A DNA stretch of 64,000 nucleotides from Lucifuga dentata (lineage: Eukaryota; Chordata; Actinopteri; Ophidiiformes; Bythitidae), in the NCBI GenBank assembly GCA_014773175.1, contig VXCM01000474.1:191677-255676 (forward strand), given 5' to 3'. Of this stretch, positions 38,354 to 51,700 are shown in pieces. How positions within the stretch are numbered: the first letter of the stretch is position 1; each line of letters opens with the position of its first letter. The translations under genes were made by a program, and so were the position numbers. The notes under the pieces are model-generated. The model made no database searches. It saw only the letters and a program-made list of their open reading frames with translations, and was not told the origin of the DNA.

Positions 38354-40028
38354 TCAAACAGTGTAGTCCAGCTCTGCGTTTAGGTTTGTGTACATATCAT
38401 AGATGGCGTCCACAGTGACTGTATAATTTACCAGGAACTGACGAACATTTGCCAAACAGTCCTCCTCTTTCACTTCCTCTCCTTTTGACAGAGCCTTCAG
38501 GAAGTCTGATCTGTAGGGAGCAGCGATTAACGCTGCCTACACAGCAAATACAAAGAAGATTCCATTATGGTGCAGCGGTTACACTATAAAATCACATATT
38601 GAAATAAATGAAATCAAATTATATGTTTCCATTAACATATGTAGTTTGTCAATTTTACGTCAAGTTTCTAAATATAATTTTCAGGCCTATTTTAGAACTT
38701 GAATAGAACCTGAATGAATTTTGGAGCCCTTTTCCAATAATGCCATGAATATAATTTGATGGGGAAATACCGAACAGTAGAAGGTAAACTCTCCAGAAAA
38801 ATGTTATGGATAGCACCTCATGGTCGTCAATGGTGCACACAACAACACTGACACCTGTAAGATGCTGCAGGTGTGTTGTGTAATGCATGTCCCATGGGTA
38901 CCACATTACAATAAATAGAGAACATTTAGATAGGAATGTTCCTCACTTTGAAAATCTTTTGGACTATCCAGCCATGGTATTTCTTCAGTGCTTCTTCATA
39001 AGCTTTGGTGACGTTGACTTGAATAAGGTTGGGGTTATTCTCGTCTTTCTCTCCATCTGCCAAACTCTTCAGAAGGATCTGGACGAAACGGAGACCCCTG
39101 CAGGAAAAACCCAGTAAAATCCACAAACACAGGCTTTCACTGCTTTAGTTTTGCAAATACCACATGTGCTCAACAGGTGAAAGTTCAAGACATACCATAA
39201 CCTTACAGCTAAGGGACTGCTTACCTCTTTAGCCACATCAGAGCTAAAGTTGCTCCAACTTTAGGCCATTCTGCTGCATGATCCTCCCTTTCTGCCTCCA
39301 GAATCTGCTGTAGGGTTGCATACCTGGCAGGATCCTTTACATATACTCCCTTAATTTTCTGGAAAAGTGCATTTGAGTTTGTATTTAAAAACCACAGCTC
39401 ACAATCCCACTCAAGCTCCTAAGTGTTAGGAAAACACATCAGACAAATGGATGTCTCACCGTTATATTGCCATTAATGTCTGATTTGATGAGTGTAAATA
39501 CTTTTGATCCCAGGCAGTCTGCAAGAAGAGACATTTGAGAGCAATATAATAAAATATGAATGACTTCATCACACGTCTCCTGCCAGAGAGATACAGTCTT
39601 CGTGGACAAATAGAAATAACTGGAGGGGGAACGGGCATTGAACGCATTGTTTAGAATGTTTAAAGTCACAATGAGGGCTGTGTGCTGCATTCAATGTACA
39701 AAGAGTTTCTCTATCGGCTCCGGCCACAACGGGACCAAACAAACAGCTAATTCTTATGTGCGTGGAAACATCCACACTAATTCCTGGCTTAAATTCACAC
39801 TATCAGAACTGACATTTGATTCAACATCATGAAGAAGAACTAAAAACTGAAGCATGTCTACGCCACAGTAGCGCTCCGACGGAGTCTCATAACTAATGCT
39901 GCAACGTTCAGGTGTCCATACTCACCGAAAAAAGACGGAATGTGGCTGACAGCGTCCAGGAACTGCTTAGTGTCCAACGAATTATCAGGAGGAAGTTCTG
40001 TGAATTGGCACTCCAATAAAAGACTCAT
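38354..40028 (-). CDS. gltp: gltp (glycolipid transfer protein), complete
   Basis: A cytosolic carrier that moves glycosphingolipids between membranes. Coding exons: 39926-40028, 39460-39518, 39225-39358, 38947-39097 and 38354-38536 (stop at 38354-38356). The total is 630 bases, 209 aa, exactly the human length. The known ligand-binding residues fall at the human positions: Asp48, Asn52 and Lys55 in the SDINGNITKIK segment, Trp96 in ALMWLKR and His140 in KKYHGWIVQK. It ends in Val209 like human GLTP. All introns are GT-AG with correct phases and no in-frame break. The start codon is the only in-frame ATG aligned with human. It is convergent with fam222a and in tandem with git2. Confidence 0.96.
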
Positions 40029-40455
40029 GGTCCGGCCGTGTAACGCGGTAATAACGCAGCACCGAGTCCTACAGTCAGATCAGAGAACCCGGAACTCTCC
40101 TCCTCATGTGGGATGGGTGGGGAAGCAGCAGCCCCTATCACTTTCTGCTGCTCCAACAGGTGGGAAATTACAGACGAGCGTGTTGAAATCCACTACACAC
40201 AATGACGATAAGCAGGTCGATTATTAATTATACTTTATTATACACAAGGCAAGGATGGTTTCTAACCACAAAGGCAATTTTAGGCTTGACAGGGAAATGT
40301 CAGGTTTGAAACCAGGGGCGGAAAGTTCCACTTTATTTACTTTTTTTTTTTTTTAACAGCCTGTATTATAAAGTCAGAAAATAGATTTTTCATTTGTTAA
40401 TCCAAATGTTATATTTGGGAATATTTTGAACCAATCATTACGATATTTTCTTTGA

Positions 40456-40832
40456 AGGTGTACTTCACCAATGTTACACACCAAATTCAGTTTGGTCATA
40501 GGAGCACTATTTAGCATGTGAAAAGGTTTTTGTGACTGTAGAGGGCGCTGTGCAAAGACATCATTAACAGGAGTTGCTTCCTGTTGTTGCTTTAGTGTGT
40601 GGCTACAAGTTTGAAAACTAAACCTACACCTTTTCAGTGAATTCATCTTGTAAGAGTGTCTTTCATTTTCGTTTTTAGCACCAACAGGAAGTAACCCTTG
40701 TGATGTCACAGAGATCAGTTTCCCTGACTATACACAGCACCCTACAGCCACAAAAACCTTTAATATAGTTATTTTCACATGCTGTTTAAAGCCAATAGCT
40801 GAATTTGATGTGTAAAATTGGTGGAGTCCACT
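40456..40832. mobile_element. Second TTAA-type inverted-repeat element (MITE family 2)
   Basis: A 377-bp element upstream of gltp. The left part (40456-40553) and the reverse complement of the right part (about 40735-40832) align over roughly 95 bp: both have CACCAAT, TTACACA, CAAATTCAG, AGCATGTGAAAA and GGTTTTTGTG in the same order. The right flank is TTAA (40833-40836); the left is TTGA. The last bases of the right end occur again directly after it (40835-40853). There is no coding capacity. The ends differ from family 1. Confidence 0.65.
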
Positions 40833-40873
40833 TTAAAATTGGTGGAGTCCACGTTACATCAACTGACAGACTA

Positions 40874-40878
<5 letters not shown>

Positions 40879-40904
<26 letters not shown>
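40879..40904. repeat. Poly-T tract
   Basis: A run of about 26 T upstream of gltp, next to the family 2 MITE. It is a homopolymer with no coding or terminator meaning in this genome. Confidence 0.85.
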
Positions 40905-40909
<5 letters not shown>

Positions 40910-42703
40910 GGAGTGGGAAATAAATCAGATGGCAGTTGGTATGATGACCACTAGTTTCTAACCAGAACTCTACATACAAACAATAACATACAAAAGCAGT
41001 AATTTATTTATGCAACTGAGTATTAAAAAATATAATACTATATTAAACTTTCAAAACCATGTAATGCCTTGGATTTATATAGCAAAGAGATTTGGATATT
41101 TTTACAGGGCTTACAACTTACATCTTCTTGTTAATTTTGCTTTACATGTATTTCCTTTATTTAAGACTTTAAGAAAGTGTTTCTAAACAGTGATCACCAG
41201 GGATTGCTTTGGGGGTAGGGGCCATCATGTAACATTACAGTCAGGATGCAACATCTGCAGGGACCCCTAGGGACAAAACGTATATAAAAGTGAAAACACA
41301 AACATTACGGGAAACATGCACCAAATGCAGAAATATTGCAAATACTAAAACACAAAGCACAGTTTTGGATTTGGAGCGTATTTCCCTAATTTTCTGTTTT
41401 CACTGTTGTTGTATGTGTTTTGGCCCAAGGGGCCACCGTACACACTGGTACACTTGGCTTTCATGATTACCATATGTCACAAGTAACTGTTGCCTCAAAA
41501 CAGCTACTTTTGTGTTTTTATTTGAGTTGTTTTCAAGTATCTGTACTCTGCCTGAGTTTGAAATTTTAAGTCGCTTTCCACCCCTGGTTGAAACTTATCT
41601 AACTCACAATAATGAATGACGCATTAGTCCCATTTTTTAAAAAGTTCTAATACAAGAATTCTAACTTTGCGGGCACATTTAGTTTATCATTGATTGTAAA
41701 CTATAATGGCACATATTAGCTCACAGGCAGCACCTAATACACTGGAGTTACAGCACCACGCCAAATAAACAGAGATCACAAGTTTCTTAGCTTATCACTA
41801 ACTGCCAAACATCAAAAGCAAAAAACCCAGCCTGCAGGAGCATCGTGTTAAACAGAGCTTATGAAAATAAACACTGACATTTTCTTGGAGGTATGACATA
41901 CAGTTATAAATAGAATAGCATTTGGTTATTTGAATAAAGAACTATATGGATACATCTTTTATATTTGCATACTGCTTTAAAAATTCATATATAATGGATT
42001 TTGCATTGGCAACTGAGGCCAAATGCATGGACGGACACACGCACATGCGCACATACACGTACGCACACACACTCATAAGAAGTATGGCTGTAACATTACA
42101 CCTCCAAAAATGAGTAATTACTAAATTTACTTATTCTCACACACATATACACACTTACTTAACCAGAGAGGAGGGAGTGATCAGTACCACCTGCTTCTGT
42201 TCCTGCATGAAATGAGCATGATCACACCACAGGAATTTAAGATTAAATACTGTTGTTCTGTCTTAAGACATTTAAATAGTCACATCATTTTTGATCCTTC
42301 TGGTCTCTCACAGACTTTTGGTCCCTGGTATTTAAGCCATGCTGGAAATCAATGTCAAAGACCAGAACTGATAATCTCTGGTGTATGAAAAGCACAATAT
42401 GAAAGGCTCAACTACTTATCATTATTGTTTTATACTGTATGTACAACATTGCACTTTATGGAGATTGTGTGAATGAGGTAAAGAACAGTATTTCATCTTT
42501 AAAGACGCATGTTTGCTTTCTAATATGCTGAAAAACTGCAAAATAAATAAAGTTTTTGACTGATTCATAATTTTGTTTTTCTCCACAAGAACTGTATTAT
42601 GAACTTCATTACACTGAATGATGAGTAAAAAAAAAACAAACAATGGTGGTAACACTAAAGGTGAAATTCGGTATTTGAGAAATGTTGCATCTCTGAGCTT
42701 TAG

Positions 42704-45700
42704 CTAATTGTTGTTTTCTTTGGTTGTCACAGTGACAAGTTGCTTGGCAGCTTTGGCAATGTCATAGGCGCACTGGATGACCTGTTGAGTGACCAGCTGC
42801 ATGTCCGCCGGGCAGGAAGGGCTGTGATCTGTGGCCTTCTGGCATTCTCCTTGGAGTCTGCTGGCGCTGGAAGTGAGTAGGTACAAGGAGTTGCGCACAG
42901 TCTCTGAGGACGGTCTCTGAGGAAAAAAAAGAAGGGGACTCGGTAAGTTAATGAGACAAGGCAATATAAACAAACTCCCATTGTGGTTTCATATACCCAT
43001 GCACTATGTTAAAGTTAAAAAAATAAAAAATATACTTAACTTCTGGTGAATATAAGACAAAATAATTGAACGAAAAGTCAATTCACTTGGCTGTTCAACA
43101 AATATACAACAGAAACGGGAGTGTCACTAAGCTGCTGGTAGGAGTCAACTTACCTTGGGAAATAGGGTGGCCATCTCTGTCACAGCCAGATGGATCTTTT
43201 CTGAGCAAGGCAAAAAACTGTGGGGGAGGGGGANGAGGGGGAGAGGGAGGGGGAAGGCAGAGAGACAAAAGGCTGAATAACAATATTCCTTTATACTTAC
43301 ACTATATATATATACGTATAACAAACTGCTGCTTTGCTCAATAGTGAATTTTGTCATCATAGGCTTTTCTTGTCATTAATTTTTTAATCCAGCAGCTCCT
43401 GACAAAGAAACAATCCTAACTATAAATATTACTGTTTATACAGCACCAACATTTCTAAATAATGACAATATTAACCTGTATTTGCAATCTATTATTTGCA
43501 TCAGTGGATCATTTCAGGAGAACTCCGACAACCAGCTCAGGGGAAATGTGACACACAAGTGCAAAAGCTGAGCAAATACCACACTGGGCTAATAAAACAA
43601 ACAGCTTTCATTCTCGCAACACAAAGGATAAACGTATGAGGTTTACAACTACCATGTTACACGGACAGGAAGCAACCTGAACACTTTTAAACACAATATT
43701 CTAAATATGTTGTCAAAACCTGCATCATACATTCAGAAGCACCATGAGAGGTGAGGCAAGACAGGGGTGGGGTATCTAATGTCTGTGTTGCCAAAATAAA
43801 AAGATCTCCATGGTTTGGTTAGGATTCACCTTCTTGCAATCACAATCCAGTCAAGCCCACAAACAAACCAAAACAACACCCTTCTTTTCTTCTTCCAGCT
43901 TTAAAAAACAAAAAATAAAGCACGATTTTAAACAAATAATGTCTGAGTACTGTACTTACTATCAAGACATTTAGATAGTGTCTCACAACATTAAAAAAGT
44001 CGATGGAAAATTACTTCCAGTGATGTAAAACTGCAAGGAAATACAAGACAGGGGAAACTTCACTGACTGAATCTCCTGTGTATTTAGCGGGTCATGTGGG
44101 ATTATGATGATCATGTGATGTTTGTTTCCAGACAGCTATATTAGACAGAAAGGCAAGCAGACATATAGCACCTTGGAGACAGGGACAGACTATGAGGCTG
44201 AAGAGATGTGGGTTCAATCCTGGTCTTTGGGACCAAAGCACTGCTGGTTTTTCTATACTAAGTAGTAAACTGCATTCACTTTGCACCGCAGGTGTGAATC
44301 AGCTGCTGGTAATCTGACTAGAATTAAAAACAGCAGGGTTCTGAATCCTGAGGGCAACTGCAAACCACTGTCCTACAATCAGCTGAGACTATTGGTTGAT
44401 TCTAGGACATTCTATGAAGCCTCCCTTTTCCTGCAGAAGTAGAGAGGTAGAAACAATCCACTGACTTCTCAGAGTGAAACAGCCATACCATGACTGATGA
44501 AATCACAAGGAAAGAACATGAAAGAATGCAGCAAGACTAAACCATCACATACTACAGATACAGCGTCTCTGAGTCTTCTACAAAGGACTGAATGTCTACA
44601 ATTTAATAATAGCTGATACTATTTTTCACATAAAGTTGGTTATTATTCATATGTACGTTAGTAGCTGTACAAATAATATCAGATTTGTAACAATTTTTCA
44701 CATTGCAGAGAGAGAGCTCTTTCAGTCTTGTCATAACTAGTATCAACTTTTTAACTAACATCATCAATGAAGAACTGCTGTTGAAAAAATATTGTTTAAA
44801 GGACCATACTGTCCATTTTGCATGTTTGAGCCTAATAAATTCAATTTTCATACACTTAACTTTACTTGGCCATCATTTTCCAAAGCATACTACTTGAACA
44901 GTGAATTAATTTTTTTTTCCTACCTTCCAGACCACCATTGGTTTCAATTCATTCTGGTACGCTATTAAAATCAATTGTTGATACTTGAAACGGTCTTGGG
45001 ATAGGTGATCCATCATCACAAACAAGACGTGTATTCAGTTTTTTTGTTTTTCAGAAGTTACATAATTTTAGCGTTTAAGTGCAATAAAAAGTGCAGAGTG
45101 AATGTATGTCTCCATTGGGGAATAGAGTCCCAAAAGAAGACCTGCATTTATCAAATGACTGTGACTTCATAAGATGCGTAACTATTAGCAGGCAAAACGT
45201 CAATTTTTAAGGTGGGTGTATCGCTTGAATATTTGATTTTGAAAAATTAAGAGATTTTGTAAAATATCAAGAAAGCTGAAATACGGTTTTATCCTTTAGG
45301 AAAAGAATGTCAGTAATGTAATGTATGAAAACTGAATATATTATGCTGAAACATGCAAAATGGTCGGTATGATCCTTTAACAATGTCATAAGAATTTAGT
45401 ATTACAGTTCGAGTCCAAACTGTAGCAGTACTCTTTCAGACACGGAAACTGACACAGTTAAGCATGATGTTGTTATTAATCATAATGTACCTTTCGTGAC
45501 TGTTCTCCTGTGCAGCTCTCAGAAGCTCCTGTATGTTCTTGGTAATCTGCTCTGTCTTACAGATAACATCCTCTGTACACGGCAAGGAGGCATCTTCCTC
45601 TCCCTCCTCTTCTGGATCCACTGCTTCAGGGGCTGGAAGAGGGCTGCTAAAAATGGAGAAAAAGAACTTTTAACCTGATAACTGCATAATGAATTTCAAT

Positions 45701-48700
45701 GCAAAGAGACAGAAATTTGTATACACTATTTTAACATTTGAAGAGTTTGAAAAAAATGGTTCAGGTATGACCTGAAGCATCTCTTTAAAAAAAAAAATGC
45801 AATCTATGTTGTCTCAGCAGCATTACATTTCAGTGTGTATTAGTGGACATCCAAATCTCATCAACATATGAAACTACAGAATCGAAAGGTTTGGTAAAGT
45901 TTCACTCCTTTCATGTTCCAAGAGAATAAATCACTACTATATACCGGTAGCTGCTCAACAGCCATAAGCAACATTAACTTGCAGGAACTAGAGGAAAATG
46001 TCTCCCATACGCGCAAGCATTTCTTTTGCATTAATATGCTGATATTGATTTCTTGCTATGAGTGTCTTAAAATCGCAAAGTCTTAATGTTGTAATACATT
46101 AATATTCAGTACACTCACCAAGCTAGTGTGACAGCTATTATTACACCTCAGGTCTCTCCATAAATGTTTGCCAAAGCCAATATTAGTCTAGCTTCCTCTA
46201 CTCGCCCTATGACTTTTAACCTGAAAATATCCTGATGGTTAGAGACAACAAATAAAAGTTTCCAATTTGTTTTACTTTCAACATTTTTAAACCATTCTTT
46301 ATGTTGTAGCACTGCTACGGTAGTTTGATTCAGCAAATCTCACATACAGTATATACAGTCAGTCTTTTTTACACCATTAGTCATGTCATTCCACAAAGAT
46401 AGCAACTGCAGAATAACATAAAAGTAACACTGCTGTGTATCTACAAGTAGAATTTGGCATCTAAAATATCAATCTGTAGCACCAGTGATGAAACTAAAAG
46501 GATTTCCACAGTTAATGCTATTTTGCAAGAGTGGCTACAAAGTAAACATGAAAGGTTCTTACCCAGCCTCTTCCAGTTCGGAGTGGTTTGGAGTAGTGTC
46601 ATAATCATTCTCCAGCATGGTGCTGTGTCCTTCCAGACTACAACCCTGTAGTGGGGGTGGGTACCATTAAAACAGTGAAATCAGTGGACTAACAGTATGT
46701 ATATGAGTCGTACAAACTTGTTGCCAGAGTTATCTTGCAGACATAATCAGAATCATGCATTTCTGAAATAAAGTCATGTCTACAGTGTCACACATTTGGT
46801 TTCAAAGCAGATGAAGAGAAAAAGAAACCAAAAGTGAAAGTGGATCCTTGTAATGCTGTGGATGCTGTTAGTGTTAGTCGACAGTAGAAATCCTGATGTC
46901 AACTTATCAGTGGCTATGACTTGATATTACATTGTGATGAACCATAGTTTAACTTCAGCGGACTCTCGGTCCTGCTGAACATTCAAACATGCTTGTCTAA
47001 TGCACTTTATCAGATTTTATGTTCACTTGAGCCTCAAGCTATCTTCACATTATTGCAGAAAAACATATTTTGACATAGACCAAATGCATAGCAACACACC
47101 ACTTCATTGATTTTGAGTGGTTTTTAATTATGTTCTTATTTGGTCGCATGATCCCAATCGATCAGAAAAAAATAGAATGGAGCAACGCAGTACCCACATT
47201 GCAGGCTACACAACAATAGCATACATATTTAGATGAATAAAAATAGCATACATAGTTCACGATATAGTGCTAATGCTAAATATTAGGTTGTTTCTCGTTT
47301 CACTACCAATATTTAAAACAATATGCCCGCCTTTATGTACTTGAGACACACAATAGACACCTTGGCATCATATATTACGATAAAAACGTCTCTGAAACAG
47401 ACAATGACACCCTGTTAGCAGTGTAGAGAAGTTTGGCGCCCAAGACACAAATCATATGAAATGTAGTATAGCGCCACCGACAGTTCTAGGGTGGTAATGT
47501 TTGCGCTGAACAATGTGATGCGCAGAGCACAAGAGCATAGTTTTTTGCAATAATGTGAACGTAGCTTAAGAAGCTCTGGTTAAGGTTCTCTGTGGATAAT
47601 AAGCCAAGGGTGTTCAAATGACCGAACTACAGCAGATACACTGTGCTTGCAGGCAGGCAGGCGACGCTAATGAGCCACATAGGAGCAGTTTGAAGATGCA
47701 AGTCAGGAGGGAGAAGAGAATTGGGCCAAGCAAGTAGACAGTTTCTCCACTTCCAAACCCCCCGTGGCTGCTTTTGAACTAAGGGGAACTTCAGTACTTA
47801 ACCCTTTGAGATCTCTCATCCCGTGACCAGGACAGGGAAGAAGGGAAGGTAGGGAGAGAGGAAGCAGCCGTTCCCAAAGGACCCCTCCCAATCTAGAAAG
47901 GGTTCAAACCAAGTTAAGCATACTATACTGAGATGGAAATGAATGACTGAATGAATGAAAAAAACCAACACCAGCCCCAAGCCAGGCATCATTTTGATTT
48001 TGAGGACAGTCCAGCAGTAACATGGGTGCTTCTGTGCTTACACTGGTTGGGAAAGGTTGTAAGATGACTCCATCTTCACAGCGAGCCGTTTCCCCTCTCT
48101 GGGGGTACTGCCTCAGAGTAGAACCTGTCTCATACATGGACATCGGACGACCTCCACGGCCTGGATGTTGACCAAAGGGCCCATGGTGGTGCTGTGGTCC
48201 GCTGGGGGTCTGCCATCGTAGTGTAGTGTTTTCGTTCTGCAGGGAGTTAAGCTGAAGAGAACAATACATCTTTCATTTGTTGAGCTACAGCCGAGGGGCG
48301 ATCTTCTTACAAAACCTTGGCCAAAGATTAATAATAGAGTAGAATACAGCTAATCCTCTAGATGCAAAGCAATTTCACTATGGCATAGTCCTCTTCACCT
48401 CCTTTTTTCCCTTATCAGCTTCCTTTGGCAACTGAAATGTTTACAGTATGTGCTGATAGCAACTCTTGACCTGCTGAGAAACAGCTGAGTAAGTGGTTGC
48501 CCGTATTTACAGTACATAAACAACATAAACAGCAATGAGCAACGTGAGCTGTTCTATTTTCTGCATGAGAATCATCCTGTGTCCTTCATACAGAACAACT
48601 TGTAAAGCTTGTAAATTTGTTAAGCCTGCAAATTTGGCCTCTCTCATATACCTAGACCATGCACCACAATGCACATAATGTAATTACTAAATTAATTTGA

Positions 48701-51700
48701 AATTAAATCACAACAGCTAAAAAGGGCTACTAACACTTTTAAATACAGCACACTTCACCTGTCTAGTACACAGCATTATTTAATCATGTGTTAATTAATA
48801 TGATGCAATCAAATTGAGTGCAACGCACAGTGCAGCGAGGGCACAATGGGATTGAATGCAACAATCTGCAGTGCACTTCCCACTTTGCTCATGGATAAAA
48901 TGTGATTCAGCCAACCTTGCCCTGCATTAATCGCAGCTCTTCACTGAGGTGACAGTTGACTTTGAGAAGCTGTTGTATTTTGGCCTCTGAAGCAGTGAGG
49001 GCGCTCTTCACCTCCATAAATTCCTGCACCGTGATAGGGCCATCAGAGAGGTCAGATGACTCGGAGCTCTGCAGCAAAACAGGTGACATGGTATAGGATT
49101 CATTTGGACAGTTTGAAAAGGAAGGCTAGATATTGTGTTAATATCATAGTAGCAGTGGCACCAGGAAACATTAACCTTGGTTCTTCCATCATTGCAACTG
49201 TCCCCACAGGTGGCCTCTTGCACTGGGTCTTCATCTGATGCCACGCTATCATAATCTGGTTGGTCATTGTCCTGGCTCTCGCTGCTGTGGTGACCGTCTA
49301 TTCCCTGAAGAATCAGCTCCACATTCTCTGAAGGCAGACCACAAGATCAAAGGATCAGGCATCAAATAAGCCCCGCAGGCTGCAGGAAGCTGTCTGAATC
49401 AAACGTCTTAGCTGAACTCAAATGATGAAAGGTCACATTTTAAAGCAGATGTAATCTCAAAAAGTAGCAGCTAACACTCTGCCCTGTATTTTAAGCATGT
49501 ACAACAACAAACAACACCAGGCTGTAATGTTTTCATGTTTTCATTTTACAAAATGTAGGCATTTTCATTCACAATTTGAGCTTTATTAATGCACAATTTA
49601 TACTATGGAAAATGTGCATAGCAGCCAGAAAAGGTAAAAGACATTGCATGTGAGTACAGTAACACCCTCAGGCTGTTCTGGAAATGCTGGAACTAATGAT
49701 ATGATCTATGAGGGGTCATTTTTATTTCAGAGGTATACCTTACAAGGGCACAAATGTGGCATTCCCTCACCAAAGAGTTTTTGTTAGATAACAAGACTAT
49801 AAAGCAGATTACTTTCCACCACACACTCAGGCTCAGAATTCAATGTAAGCTGCATAATACCACATGTAGTGCATTTTCAGTATTCCACTTTGATTATCCC
49901 GACTTGAGTTTTGTTCAGAAAATGGAAAATTTAACAAGTATTTTTCAAGCATATAAATTTACAGAAGGCAATGAAATTGGCGAGCTTATTCTACATGTGG
50001 TGGAAGAAACTTTTACTGTAACATGTAACTTTACATACAGTATAACTGTACTTTCAATAGGATATAAGTAGACTACTTTCATCTCTACTACATGGATTTT
50101 ACATTGCACTTATTGGACTCAAATGCTGAATGCAAAAAAAACCTCGATTCTTATAGACACAAACATAAACACAAATGTACAATAGCAAGGAAATTCAAGA
50201 TCTGTAATATATACCGGTGTATATTTATATATATATATATATATATATATTTACACACACACACACACACTGGTATACATANATACCGGTGTATATTTAT
50301 ATATATATATATATATATATTTACACACACACACACACACTGGTATACATATACACACACACACACACACATACATAAATGATTCATTACTGAGAAAGTG
50401 TGTTGTACCTTTGGGACTTTCACAGGAATTACCCCACTGGCGCTGTTTAGCATCAGTTAAAATATCGATGACTAGAGTTGCAAATTCATGAGCGCTGAAC
50501 CGTGCCAACTTTTGACGGCCCTGAGAAAACAAATGTGTCAAATGCAGATAACAGAAAATAAGGCAACACTGTTAAAACCTGTACACACAACTAGCTGAAT
50601 TTTTAAGAAGTGATGCATTCACTTGCCTGGTTTCTGGTAGACGAGTACTCTGGGTTGACAGGCAGAAAAGGTACAACTGTGGTGTCTGTTACAAGTGTGC
50701 TGTGGTTCTGAGTAGCCAACCAAACTGTAAAAACGCCAAATAAGATGTGACAGAAATAAACAGCTGCAACAGTTGCAATCTTACACTATTGTAACTAATA
50801 TGTAACTAATATGATGACAGATGCTACAGGGCTTTTCTCAATTCCTCACAGTTTACCTGCATCTGTTTCTCTCCTGTCAACTTCATCATAAACATCCATG
50901 GCGAGTTCTTCAAATTGATGATTACTTAGCTTAAATAACATAACAAAGAAGAATCTTTGGTTCACTTGTAGGTTTAACAAACAGTAGCAAGACATCCCTA
51001 TTTTGGATATCAAAGAAAACAAATCAAGTAAAAACTGTCTTACAGACTGCAGTTTCTTCTTTGCAGCTTTTGCAAACTCAGACAAATCCAGGCTGCTTTG
51101 GACAAGAAACTGGTGTTATTTATTTTGCTGCCAAACAAACAAGAAGACCCACAACTCTAACAGCAACAAAAATACTTACTTATTTCTTATCCATTAAAAT
51201 AGTGCAGCATAGGAGAGAAATCATATTGTAATGATGTAACTAAATTTGAACACAGCATTAGAATAGTAACTAGAAATGCATTTCCTAAGGAGCTGCAATT
51301 GTGATTGCAACTTGCTGAAGCGACTGCTGAAATCTATCAAATTTTCCTATGTTGTGACATATTAATTGTTTATGAAGAGTGAAAACTGTTATATTTACAT
51401 TTAGTCATACAGAGTCTTTAAATTGCATTTCTGTTCTGGTGAAGTGATGTGAAGTAAAGTGTACTGATGTGAAGTACCACTAGCAATCACAGGTATCTAG
51501 GCGCCAAACTCTGATCTAATATCACCTGTATTTGTTTTCTGTGAATGACAAGATCTTAACATCTCTGTTATGCGTGACAGAAAACCTTACTGTGAAATAC
51601 AGCACAGTTCTTACCTGTCTGCCATTTGTGGAATGATGAAGTGTTGCCCATTTCTATGATCTACAACACAAAAACATATGATAGAAAACTGTTGTGATTT

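Larger units (their letters stand above)
40029..42703. other. gltp 5' region and git2 3' UTR
   Basis: Holds the gltp promoter next to 40028 (CpG-rich to about 40130), the family 2 MITE (40456-40832), a poly-T tract (40879-40904), a degenerate CA-rich stretch near 42030-42080 and the presumed 3' untranslated sequence of git2 up to its stop at 42704. No additional gene is recognisable; tchp, which lies between gltp and git2 in human, is not here. Confidence 0.6.

Noticed and set aside
43066..43344. Gly-rich frame across the G-run and N at 43234
   Set aside because: Crosses git2 exon 18 in antisense and a low-complexity tract; not a gene.
44205..44225. GGTTCAATCC, resembling a tRNA B box
   Set aside because: No cloverleaf can be drawn around it; not a tRNA gene.
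49754..50071. 105-codon plus-strand frame antisense in git2 intron 12
   Set aside because: No homology or promoter; AT-rich chance frame.
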